Source: an uncultured Erythrobacter sp.
GTDB lineage: Bacteria; Pseudomonadota; Alphaproteobacteria; Sphingomonadales; Sphingomonadaceae
DNA: 64,000 bases
Assembly (NCBI GenBank): GCA_947493165.1
Contig: CANLPY010000001.1
Location: 1,588,501-1,652,500 of the forward strand
Reading direction: 5' to 3'
Part shown: one piece after another, positions 42,507-50,816 of the stretch
How positions within the stretch are numbered: the first letter of the stretch is position 1
How the letters are laid out: each line of letters begins with the position of its first letter
Made by a program: the position numbers and the translations under genes
The notes under the pieces: generated by a model
Told to the model about the DNA's origin: nothing
Databases searched by the model: none
The model's input: the letters and a program-made list of their open reading frames with translations, nothing else

Positions 42507-44653
42507 GCGGCGCGGTAGGAAACGCGGCTGGCCCGCTTGCACGGATTGGCGGCATGTCAGCCGCAATCGCACTGCCGGTTGGCATATTCGCGCTGTTCGT
42601 GCTGATGGTGCTGCCGATCCCGACCATGCTGCTCGACATGTTCTTCGTGCTCAACATCGCAGTCACGGTTGCGGTGTTGATGGTGGCGCTGAACGCGCGC
42701 CAGCCGCTCGATTTCTCTTCCTTCCCCAGCGTGCTGCTGTTCGCGACGCTGCTGCGCCTTGCGCTCAACGTCGCCTCCACCCGGATTGTGCTGGTCAACG
42801 GGCATGAAGGCGGCGCGGCAGCGGGAGAGATTATTCAGAGCTTTGGCGAATTTCTGGTCGGCGGCAATTTCGCCGTTGGTCTGTTCGTCTTCACGATCCT
42901 GCTTATCATCAACATGATCGTCATCACCAAAGGCGCAGGGCGCGTATCAGAGGTTTCCGCACGGTTTGTGCTGGATGCTTTGCCCGGCAAACAGATGGCG
43001 ATTGACGCTGATATCGCCGCCGGTCTCGTCACCTCAGAAGAGGCCAAAGCCCGCCGATCCGAAGTGACGGTGGAGGCGGATTTCTATGGCTCAATGGATG
43101 GCGCATCCAAATTTGTGAAAGGCGATGCGATTGCCGCGCTGCTGATTTTGGGCGTGAATATCATCGCCGGTTTCGCGCTCGGCATGGTCAGCCACGGCCT
43201 CACCGCAGCCGAAGCGGGGGAGCTTTACATCACGCTTGCCGTCGGAGATGCTTTGGTGGCGCAGGTCCCCGCGCTGCTGCTGTCGATCGCTGCCGCTGCC
43301 ATTGTCACCCGCGTATCGGACAAGCGCGACCTTGCAGGCCAGATTGGCGGGCAATTTTCTGATCCGCGCGGCTGGCTGCCCGTCGCACTCATCCTGGCCG
43401 CCATCGGCACAGTCCCTGCCATGCCGCAAATGATTTTCCTACCTGCCGCTGGCATCGCCGGGGCAATCTGGTGGAATTTGCGAGAGCGCGCCAACGCGCC
43501 TGCCGCGCCGGAACCGGTGGTGGATGAAACCCCGCCCGATCATATCGCGATGAACGATGTCAGCGATCAAACCCTCGTCACGATTGAGCTGGGATACAGC
43601 CTCGTCCATCTGGTCGACAAGGCGAAGGAAGCGCCGCTTTTGACCCGGATTACCGGCATTCGCAAACAATTGAGCCGCGAGTTCGGCTTTGTTCTGCCGC
43701 AGTTCCGCATCCGCGATTCGCTTGATCTGGGCCCGCAGGATTACTCCGTTCTGCTCGGCGGGGTCAGCTTAGCTCAGGGCAAAGTGCGCCCTGACCGCGT
43801 GCTGGCGATTGACGCGGGCGACGTTGCCCAAGGCCACGGCCTTACCGGTGAGGCTACCCGCGACCCCAGTTTTGATTGCCCTGCCCTTTGGATCGAACCG
43901 CGCGAACGCGATCACGCCATCGCCGAAGGGTTCTTAACCGTTGATCCCAGCACAGTGATCGCCACCCATGCCAATCAAGTGCTGCTTTCCCACGCGCAGG
44001 ATCTGCTCGGCCCGCAAGAAGTGCGCGAGTTGCTCGATGCCCTCAAAGAAAGCGCGCCGAGCCTGGTGGAAACCGTTCATCCCGAACCGCTTTCGCTCGC
44101 TGCGATCACCCGCATTTTCCGCGCGCTGATTGCTGATGGAATTGGGCTGGGCCATCCGCAGACCGTTCTGACCAGCCTCGCGCTGGCGCTGCAACGCACG
44201 CAAGACTTTGATGCGCTGGTTGATGCTGTGCGCGCGGATATGGGCGCCAAGCTGATTGCGCGCGTGTGCGAACCGGGTGCGCGGCTGAAAGTGGCGACGC
44301 TAGATGCCAATCTGGAGGCGGCGATCCTTGGCAGCGTGCCGGATCCGTCCACCGGCCTGCCCTTGGTTGAACCCGATTGCGCCAGCATGATTGTCGAGGC
44401 GCTGAACACCGTGCTCGAAGCCGAAGGCGATGCCATTGCCTTGATCGTCCAGCCGCCCGCGCGCCGCCCGCTGGCCAATTTGCTGCGCCAGCGTGTGCCG
44501 CGCTGTCTGGTGCTGTCGATCAGCGAATTGCCAACCACTCAACCGGTCGAAGTCGTCAGCGTCATCGGTGCGCAAGATGCACCTGAGGCCCCGTCAGACA
44601 CCCAGCCGAACCTAGCCGATGAAAGTGCAGACGCAGGAGCGATTGCCGCATGA
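42503..44653 (+). CDS. flhA: Flagellar export gate protein FlhA
   Basis: A 716-residue protein with about eight N-terminal membrane helices (ALPVGIFALFVLMVLPIPTMLLDMFFVLNIAVTVAVLMVALN) and the conserved FHIPEP-type loop region (FVLDALPGKQMAIDADIAAGLVTSEEAKARRSEVTVEADFYGSMDGASKFVKGDAIAALLI). The large cytoplasmic domain includes LLSHAQDLLGPQEVRELLDAL. It receives export substrates and chaperones. The start is GTG, in a GTGA overlap with the transglycosylase; an internal ATG at codon 19 is possible. No flhF or flhG follows, unlike most polar flagellates. Confidence 0.97.
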   Translation: MSGAVGNAAGPLARIGGMSAAIALPVGIFALFVLMVLPIPTMLLDMFFVLNIAVTVAVLMVALNARQPLDFSSFPSVLLFATLLRLALNVASTRIVLVNGHEGGAAAGEIIQSFGEFLVGGNFAVGLFVFTILLIINMIVITKGAGRVSEVSARFVLDALPGKQMAIDADIAAGLVTSEEAKARRSEVTVEADFYGSMDGASKFVKGDAIAALLILGVNIIAGFALGMVSHGLTAAEAGELYITLAVGDALVAQVPALLLSIAAAAIVTRVSDKRDLAGQIGGQFSDPRGWLPVALILAAIGTVPAMPQMIFLPAAGIAGAIWWNLRERANAPAAPEPVVDETPPDHIAMNDVSDQTLVTIELGYSLVHLVDKAKEAPLLTRITGIRKQLSREFGFVLPQFRIRDSLDLGPQDYSVLLGGVSLAQGKVRPDRVLAIDAGDVAQGHGLTGEATRDPSFDCPALWIEPRERDHAIAEGFLTVDPSTVIATHANQVLLSHAQDLLGPQEVRELLDALKESAPSLVETVHPEPLSLAAITRIFRALIADGIGLGHPQTVLTSLALALQRTQDFDALVDAVRADMGAKLIARVCEPGARLKVATLDANLEAAILGSVPDPSTGLPLVEPDCASMIVEALNTVLEAEGDAIALIVQPPARRPLANLLRQRVPRCLVLSISELPTTQPVEVVSVIGAQDAPEAPSDTQPNLADESADAGAIAA

Positions 44654-45390
44654 AACACGATCCCAACAGCTTCGCTGCGTCAAACCCCGCCAGCGCCGCG
44701 GGTTATGGCGCAGCCACTCGCGCCGAAGTGGAAGACCGCGTGCGCCGCTTTATGCCGCTGGTCCGCCGCGCTGCATGGCATATCAACGGAATGGGCCGCG
44801 AAGGGCTTGAGGTGGAAGACCTCATCTCTGTTGGCGTGATCGCGCTGACCGAATGCGCTCAACGTCATTCCGGTCCGACCGAAGATGGCTTTGCAGCCTA
44901 TGCCAAAATCCGGGTGCGCGGCGCGATGCTGGATCATTTGCGCAAGCTGCTGAACGACACTCGCACCGCGCGCAAGAAACGCGCCGCCTACGATCATGCG
45001 CTGAATGAGCTGCGCGGCGAATTGGGACGGGAGGCAAGCCGTGCGGAAATCGGCCAGAGGATGCAGGTCAGCGATGCAGAGCTGCTTGAGATTGAGGCCT
45101 CTGCTGTCACCGTGACATCAATCTCTGACGAATATGACGAAACCAACACCGCCTTTGCCAGCGATGACCCCGATCCGTTTGAAATCCTCTCTGACATCGA
45201 AGATCGCGAACGCTTGATCCGGGCTATGGGAGAGCTACCGGACCGGGCGAAATTGGTGCTGCAATTGTTCTTCGTTGAGGAAATGAACCTCACCGAAATC
45301 GCCGAGGTGCTGGAGGTTAGCGTCCCGCGCGTGCATCAGCTCCGCGCCAAGGCCCTTAAAGAACTAAAGGCCTTGGTCGAAGCGGACTAG
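44650..45390 (+). CDS. fliA: Flagellar sigma factor FliA (sigma-28)
   Basis: A 246-residue sigma factor of the FliA class. Region 2 is RRFMPLVRRAAWHINGMGREGLEVEDLISVGVIALTECAQRH ... YAKIRVRGAMLDHLRK; region 3 has ELRGELGREASRAEIGQRMQVSDAELLEIE; region 4 has RAMGELPDRAKLVLQLFFVEEMNLTEIAEVLEVSVPRVHQLRAKALKEL with its helix-turn-helix. It directs transcription of late genes, probably fliC and flgM here. It is coupled to flhA by an ATGA overlap and ends 3 bases before a convergent gene. Confidence 0.96.
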   Translation: MKHDPNSFAASNPASAAGYGAATRAEVEDRVRRFMPLVRRAAWHINGMGREGLEVEDLISVGVIALTECAQRHSGPTEDGFAAYAKIRVRGAMLDHLRKLLNDTRTARKKRAAYDHALNELRGELGREASRAEIGQRMQVSDAELLEIEASAVTVTSISDEYDETNTAFASDDPDPFEILSDIEDRERLIRAMGELPDRAKLVLQLFFVEEMNLTEIAEVLEVSVPRVHQLRAKALKELKALVEAD

Positions 45391-45393
45391 CGC

Positions 45394-48300
45394 CTATTGG
45401 CTGCCTCCATCGCCATCTCCGTGGCTGTGCCCACCGCCAGCGTGAGTTGCCGTCTCTGACCCGCCAGCATTGCCGCCTTGGCCGCTCTCCCACCAATAGG
45501 CGCGCCGTCCCCCATTGCCAGTTGCGACTTCGCGCATGGTTTTGGTGTCATACATCCGCCCGCCGATCATCACGCTTTCGATCTTATCAGAATCGCGGAT
45601 ATTGGCGGTTGGATCGGCGGTTAACACAAGGAGGTCAGCGAGCTTGCCAACCTCCAGACTGCCGACGTCTTTTTGCATACCCAGCGATTCAGCCGGCCAG
45701 ATAGTTGCTGCCTTAAGCGCTTCGACCGGACTCATCCCGCCGCGCGCAAAGGTCCAGATTTCCCAATGCGCGCCAATGCCGGGCTGCTGCCCGTGCGCGC
45801 CGATGGAAACTTTGACCCCGCGATCCGCGATTTTCTTCGCCTCGCGCGCGGCATTGTCATCAACAAACGCCCATTCAGGCGCTTTGGTGCGGCGCGCCGT
45901 GGCGGCCAGCAAAACCTTAGGCGGGGTGTGGATCATCAGCGGGTGATCGAACACATCGGTTGCCTGCCGCCAATACGGATCACCTGCCAGCCCGCCATAG
46001 GTCACGTTGAGCGTCGGCGTGTAATTTGAGTTCGACTGGCCGAAAAATTGCAGCACGTCCTCGTAAAACACATCGCCCGGCACATTGTGTTCTATGGTGG
46101 AATTGCCATCGGCGATCAGGTTCATATCCATCCCGAACAGCGAGCCGCCTTCGGCAACATTGAGCATATTCTCTGCCGCCGCAGCGCGCGCCACCATCTG
46201 GCGCTGATCGCGCCGGGGCTGGTTGTAGTTTTTGACCGAGATGCCGCCCTGCGCCTTGATCCGGCGGACATGCGCCAGCGCATCGTCATAGCTGTCGATC
46301 CGGGCATACACGCTTGGCGCTTTCGCGCCGTAAATGATTTCGCCGGTTGAGAAGATACGCGGGGCGAGCAAAGTGCCCGCCATTTGCCGCTCTGCTGAGG
46401 CGAAGATCAGGCTCGAATTGCTAGACGGGTTGTGCGTGGTAGTGGTTCCGAGCGCGAGATCCTGCACGAGGCTCCAGTTCTGCTGCGGGACGAGATCGCC
46501 CGTGCCATGCGGCCCGTGATGGTGCGCGTCGACGAAGCCGGGCATCACCACTTTGCCGCTAGCGTCCACCATCGCCGCGCCGCTGGGCACGTTGACTTCG
46601 CCCGCCGCGCCGATCGCAGTGATCCGGTCCCCCTCAATCACGATCACGCCGTTCTCAATCACGCCCGCATCCTGTGCGCCTAGCCCAGCCGCCATAGTCA
46701 GCACTTTCGCACCGGTGATGACGACAGTGCCGCTTGGCTTGGCCGCGGTAACGCTGACCGCCATCGAAATGCTGGTTTCCGGCTGCTGATAGCCGCCCTC
46801 TTCATCATCGCCCTTTGGCCCATCCCGGAAAAAGTCGCTAACCTGCGCCTGTTTCAGCTCTGGCCCGATGGACCAGAACAAAGTCTCGCCTCCGCGCGCC
46901 CAGCCAAGGTAATCTGCGCCGCCGCTGGAAACCTTGGTGACCGGAACCGGGCCGTTCACCTCGTTCACATCGACCGGCTTGCCGCCGGGGATCACCGGCA
47001 TTGCGAACACTTCGTAATTCTGGCGAAAGGCAATGGTTTTGCCGTCCGGCGCAATCTGAAAATCATTGACCAAAGTGCCGGTCGCATGGGTGCGCTTTTT
47101 CTCGCCATCCAAATCAGAGGACATCAATGCGAGCTTGTCGCCGTCGCGGCCGATCATAAAGATCCGGCTGCCGTCTGCGCCGAATTGCGGACGCGAGCCT
47201 GAACGCGCAACCATCATCGGCGCGCCGCCGCTGACTGGTTGCAAATAAATGCCGGTGTTTTCGGAAAACTCTGGCGCGGTGAGATAGCCGCCGCTGCGCT
47301 TTTCATAGGCGATCGTGCGGCCATCGGGTGAAAAGGCGAGGTTGGCGTAGTGGCCGGGCTGACCCGACACGACCCGCGCGCCGCCGCCATCGGCATTGGC
47401 GACAACAATCTGCCCCAACCCTTCATCAGTCCAGCGGACAAACGCAATGCGCGATCCATCGCGGCTGAACGCCGGGAAGGCTTCCACAGCATCGTTATCG
47501 CCGCTGATTAGCGGGCGCGCACCGTCGCGGCCCCGCGCTGATTTGGTATGAAGCCGCCCGAGGCTTTCAAACACAACGCGGCTGCCATCAGGCGACAATG
47601 TGCCGAATTTCGCCATCTTGGTGGCAAAGCGATCTGGCGAAACTTCAATTTCAGGATGCGGCGCGTCAGCAATGCCGCGCGTGTCGCTGATCCGGAACGG
47701 GATCACCGCATGGCCCGATCCATCGCGGTTCACGCGGTTCAGCTTGCCGCCCGCCCAGAACACAATGCTGCGACTGTCCGGCGTCCAATCCATATTGGGA
47801 TAGACCCCGGTCACCGCCCAGGTTTCCTGAACATCAAGATCAAGCGCGCCGAAAATCATCCGTTCCTTGCCGCTCGTGATCTCCTTGACCCACAGCTGAG
47901 AGGTGTCTTTATCCCGGCGGACAAAGGCAATCTCTTTGCCATCAGGCGAAGGCGCTGGCCGGACAGCCCCGCCATAGCCATCGACCGCCGTGGTGACCTC
48001 ACCGGTTTCCAGATCGTGCCGCTCAATCGCGAAGATCCCGGCGTTGGAATCCTGCGCATAGATGAAGGTGTTCCCCGGCGTGGTATTGCGGGTGTAGTAA
48101 ATCGCGCTGCCATCGGGCGCGAAGACCGGCTCGCCCAGCTCTTTTTGCAAGGCTTCATTCGCGCGCTTCACCACCTGAACGCCGCCGCCGCCAGAGATGT
48201 GATACATCCAGATTTCACCCGTGCCGAGCGAGCGCTGCGTTGTGAAATGCTTCTTGGCGGCAATGAACCGTCCGTCCGGCGACCACGTCGGCTGGTTGAG

Positions 48301-48702
48301 CAGACGGAAGCTTTCCTTGGTCAACTGCCGCTTGTCAGAGCCATCGGCATTCATCAGCCAGATATTGTTGCCTCCGCCCCGATCGCTGGTGAAGGCGATG
48401 CGCGTGCCATCGGGCGAAAAGCGCGGATGCACCTCCCAGCTCAGTCCCTCGGCGATCCGCTTGGGCGTGCCGCCAGTGATCGGCAGGGTGTAAATATCGC
48501 CCAGCATGGTGAAGGCGATGGTGCGGCCATCCGGCGAGACATCGACATCCATCCACGTGCCCTCATCGGTCTCGATCGGCACTTGTTCGACGGTCGCACC
48601 CTTAGGCGCTTCAACGTCCCAGTCTTCGTCGTCCTGCGCGAAGGCCGCGCTTGGCATGGCAAGCATGGAACCTGCGAGAAGGATGGCGGTGAAGTGACGC
48701 AT
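45394..48702 (-). CDS. Secreted TolB-like propeller/amidohydrolase fusion
   Basis: About 1102 residues from ATG at 48702, which has AGGGGAA upstream and starts a signal peptide (ILLAGSMLAMPSAAFAQ). Residues about 30-640 hold repeated SPDGRTIAF / SPDGTRIAFTSDRGG blades of a TolB-type propeller. The C-terminal 430 residues are an amidohydrolase with the metal-binding VDAHHHGPHG, the GAHGQQPGIGAHWEIWTFARGGMSPVEALKAAT segment and the closing SLEVGKLADLLVL. Such fusions are frequent in sphingomonads and xanthomonads and are thought to be periplasmic peptidase- or amidase-like enzymes. A His-rich tail (THAGGGHSHGDGDGG) ends the protein. Confidence 0.9.
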   Translation of the reverse strand: MRHFTAILLAGSMLAMPSAAFAQDDEDWDVEAPKGATVEQVPIETDEGTWMDVDVSPDGRTIAFTMLGDIYTLPITGGTPKRIAEGLSWEVHPRFSPDGTRIAFTSDRGGGNNIWLMNADGSDKRQLTKESFRLLNQPTWSPDGRFIAAKKHFTTQRSLGTGEIWMYHISGGGGVQVVKRANEALQKELGEPVFAPDGSAIYYTRNTTPGNTFIYAQDSNAGIFAIERHDLETGEVTTAVDGYGGAVRPAPSPDGKEIAFVRRDKDTSQLWVKEITSGKERMIFGALDLDVQETWAVTGVYPNMDWTPDSRSIVFWAGGKLNRVNRDGSGHAVIPFRISDTRGIADAPHPEIEVSPDRFATKMAKFGTLSPDGSRVVFESLGRLHTKSARGRDGARPLISGDNDAVEAFPAFSRDGSRIAFVRWTDEGLGQIVVANADGGGARVVSGQPGHYANLAFSPDGRTIAYEKRSGGYLTAPEFSENTGIYLQPVSGGAPMMVARSGSRPQFGADGSRIFMIGRDGDKLALMSSDLDGEKKRTHATGTLVNDFQIAPDGKTIAFRQNYEVFAMPVIPGGKPVDVNEVNGPVPVTKVSSGGADYLGWARGGETLFWSIGPELKQAQVSDFFRDGPKGDDEEGGYQQPETSISMAVSVTAAKPSGTVVITGAKVLTMAAGLGAQDAGVIENGVIVIEGDRITAIGAAGEVNVPSGAAMVDASGKVVMPGFVDAHHHGPHGTGDLVPQQNWSLVQDLALGTTTTHNPSSNSSLIFASAERQMAGTLLAPRIFSTGEIIYGAKAPSVYARIDSYDDALAHVRRIKAQGGISVKNYNQPRRDQRQMVARAAAAENMLNVAEGGSLFGMDMNLIADGNSTIEHNVPGDVFYEDVLQFFGQSNSNYTPTLNVTYGGLAGDPYWRQATDVFDHPLMIHTPPKVLLAATARRTKAPEWAFVDDNAAREAKKIADRGVKVSIGAHGQQPGIGAHWEIWTFARGGMSPVEALKAATIWPAESLGMQKDVGSLEVGKLADLLVLTADPTANIRDSDKIESVMIGGRMYDTKTMREVATGNGGRRAYWWESGQGGNAGGSETATHAGGGHSHGDGDGGSQ

Positions 48703-48766
48703 TAACAATTCCCCTTTATGTAAGGTGAGACTAGCGCGGCGTAAGGATATTACTAGGGGCTTCCGA

Positions 48767-49486
48767 ATGTTCAAAGCCATCAGAGAGAAACTCGCAGCGA
48801 GCAAGCGACCCTCTTCGCAGCGATCAAAGGAGCAAACCGACTATCCGGCGAGCGCAGCCACGGACGAGTATGTCTGGGTAAGTGCGATCTTCAAGAGCGC
48901 TGTGCTCAATCGCGGATGGGATGTCGATCTTTTCCACGAGGGCAGAACTGATGATGGAGCTCTGTACTTCAAGAACCAGAATGGTGAACCGATTCCAGAG
49001 GAATTGCGACCGCACAAAATCTGGGCGAATGCGGATAATCCTCCTATTAAGAAACTGCCGCCCGTCTTTGACATTGGCTATGCGACGCTCGTTTCCGAAG
49101 ATGCGTGCCGCCTCTTTGATCCGTTCGATCTAGGCAAGGGCAGCTTTTGTGCGATGCGCGAAGGCATATTCCAGTCCGATCAAAGCACGCGCTACGCGAC
49201 CAACTATTCGAGCTGGGTAATTGGCAATAAGAGAAGTGCGGTTTTGCTCGATCAAAGCGAGGGCAAGATGCAACTCAATCCGCTGGGTAGCGTGTGGCAC
49301 CTCGAGCATGAAGATGGGTTGGCTGATGATATGATTGCAGTGTCGGGTGCTGCGCTTGGGGGGCCTGACCAGTGGGTGGACCCGCTTCTTCAAGGTTCCT
49401 TGTTTCTAAGCCGTCAACTGGGTGATGCGATTGTCGAAGCTGGCCTGAAAAAGGCCTTCTTCCTGCATCGCGCACGCGTAATTTAG
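48767..49486 (+). CDS. Imm11/DUF1629-like protein
   Basis: About 239 residues from ATG 48767, with AGGGG seven bases before it. No signal peptide. The layout (PPVFDIGYATLVSEDACRLFDPFDLGKG ... FLSRQLGDAIVEAGLKKAFFLHRARV) resembles the Imm11/DUF1629 family, in which a short C-terminal segment reads like S..l..al...g..g..f. These proteins are often immunity partners of polymorphic toxins, but no toxin is visible next to it. The gene is less GC-rich than neighbours. Family call is moderate. Confidence 0.6.
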   Translation: MFKAIREKLAASKRPSSQRSKEQTDYPASAATDEYVWVSAIFKSAVLNRGWDVDLFHEGRTDDGALYFKNQNGEPIPEELRPHKIWANADNPPIKKLPPVFDIGYATLVSEDACRLFDPFDLGKGSFCAMREGIFQSDQSTRYATNYSSWVIGNKRSAVLLDQSEGKMQLNPLGSVWHLEHEDGLADDMIAVSGAALGGPDQWVDPLLQGSLFLSRQLGDAIVEAGLKKAFFLHRARVI

Positions 49487-49529
49487 TCGCTCAAGGGCCG
49501 CTCTAAGAACGAAACCAAAGAAGAAGTCG

Positions 49530-50816
49530 TTAGTCGAATTGCCCGCGTTTCGGCCCCAGATAGCCAAACAGATAGGCCGCCACTTTGCGCATCTGGATTT
49601 CTTCTGCGCCCTCGGTGATCCGATAGCGGCGGTGGTGGCGATAGATATGCTCGAACGGTTTGTGCCGTGAATAGCCGATGCCGCCATGCACCTGCATCGC
49701 CCGGTCGGCGGCCTCGCACACCAGCCGGTTTGCCCAGTAATTGCACATCGAAACCTTGTCAGAGATGCTCCGCTCAATCTCCTTGTGCGGCATATTGTCC
49801 ATCTGCCACGCGGTCTTGTAGATCAGCATCCTCAGCATTTCGCACTGCGTTGCCAGCTCCACCAGCGGGAACTGGATAGCCTGATTTTTCGCGAGTTCCT
49901 CCCCAAAGGGTTTGCGCTCCCGCGCGTATTTCACGCTTTCCTCAATGCAATATTGCGCCGCGCCGAGCGAAGACGCCGCTTGGCGAATGCGGTTTTGGTG
50001 AACGAAGCTTTGTGCAAGCGCGAGACCTAAGCCTTCTTCACCAAGGATCACCGTTTCAGGAACCCAGACATTTGCTATGGAAAGGCGCGGGTGGTCGGTC
50101 GGCATGTTGAAGGTCCACAGCCATTCCTCAATCTTAAGGCCATCGGTGGGATTGGGGACAAGGAAGCATGTGATGCCCTTCGCATCGCCGGCCTCTCCGC
50201 TGGTCCGGGCAAACACAGCGCAATGCGTTGCGTGGTGCATTCCGGTGATCCACATTTTCTCGCCATTTATGAGCCAACCGTCTTGGCCATCGCGGGTCTC
50301 GCGCACAGCGGTCGTTTCCATATGGGTCGCGTCTGATCCGTGCTCCGCTTCGGTTAGGCCAAAGGCGACGCGGCGTGTCCGATTAAAGCCGCCTTTGATG
50401 AATTCCTGTTTCTGCGCCTCTGTGCCGAACTGCTCAAACATCTCCACGAAGGGAAAATTGCCAACGATGCTGTGCTCATTCTGAAGATCATTGTGCAGGC
50501 CAAGCCCCTTTTGCGCAAAGCCATCGCGGATCACCGCCATCCATAGGTTTGAGCCGTCCTTGCCGCCATATTGCGCAGGCGCGGAGAAACGCCAATGGCC
50601 AGCTTTGTCAGCGCGCGATGTGGCTTCGCGCAGCAAGGCTTCCCATTCTTCATTGGGCAAGCCTTCGCGGTCCCAATCGGTGCGCGCGTCCTCACGCCGG
50701 TGATCAAAGAATCGGTTGTTGTCATCCTGCATTTGCAAAGGTGTGATCTCGGCATCGATAAAGGCGTCGAGCTCGTCGAGATAGGCCTGAAGGTCGGCGG
50801 GAATTGCGAAGTCCAT
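49530..50816 (-). CDS. Acyl-CoA dehydrogenase (ACAD10/11-like)
   Basis: A 428-residue FAD enzyme. Signatures are AFGLTEAEHGSDATHMETTA (FAD-binding), KMWITGMHHATHCAVFARTS, and C-terminal MQVHGGIGYSRHKPFEHIYRHHRRYRITEGAEEIQMRKVAAYLFG. Its gene is immediately adjacent to an APH-type kinase gene (adjacent stop and start). In human ACAD10 and ACAD11 these two domains are fused, and in bacteria the pair is used for 4-hydroxyacyl-CoA metabolism (as in the levulinate pathway kinase LvaA). Such a role here is inference from this context. Confidence 0.92.
   Translation of the reverse strand: MDFAIPADLQAYLDELDAFIDAEITPLQMQDDNNRFFDHRREDARTDWDREGLPNEEWEALLREATSRADKAGHWRFSAPAQYGGKDGSNLWMAVIRDGFAQKGLGLHNDLQNEHSIVGNFPFVEMFEQFGTEAQKQEFIKGGFNRTRRVAFGLTEAEHGSDATHMETTAVRETRDGQDGWLINGEKMWITGMHHATHCAVFARTSGEAGDAKGITCFLVPNPTDGLKIEEWLWTFNMPTDHPRLSIANVWVPETVILGEEGLGLALAQSFVHQNRIRQAASSLGAAQYCIEESVKYARERKPFGEELAKNQAIQFPLVELATQCEMLRMLIYKTAWQMDNMPHKEIERSISDKVSMCNYWANRLVCEAADRAMQVHGGIGYSRHKPFEHIYRHHRRYRITEGAEEIQMRKVAAYLFGYLGPKRGQFD

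Noticed and set aside
47548-48705. 385-residue plus-strand ORF opposite the amidohydrolase fusion
   Set aside because: Antisense to clear propeller repeats; no domain or start signal of its own.
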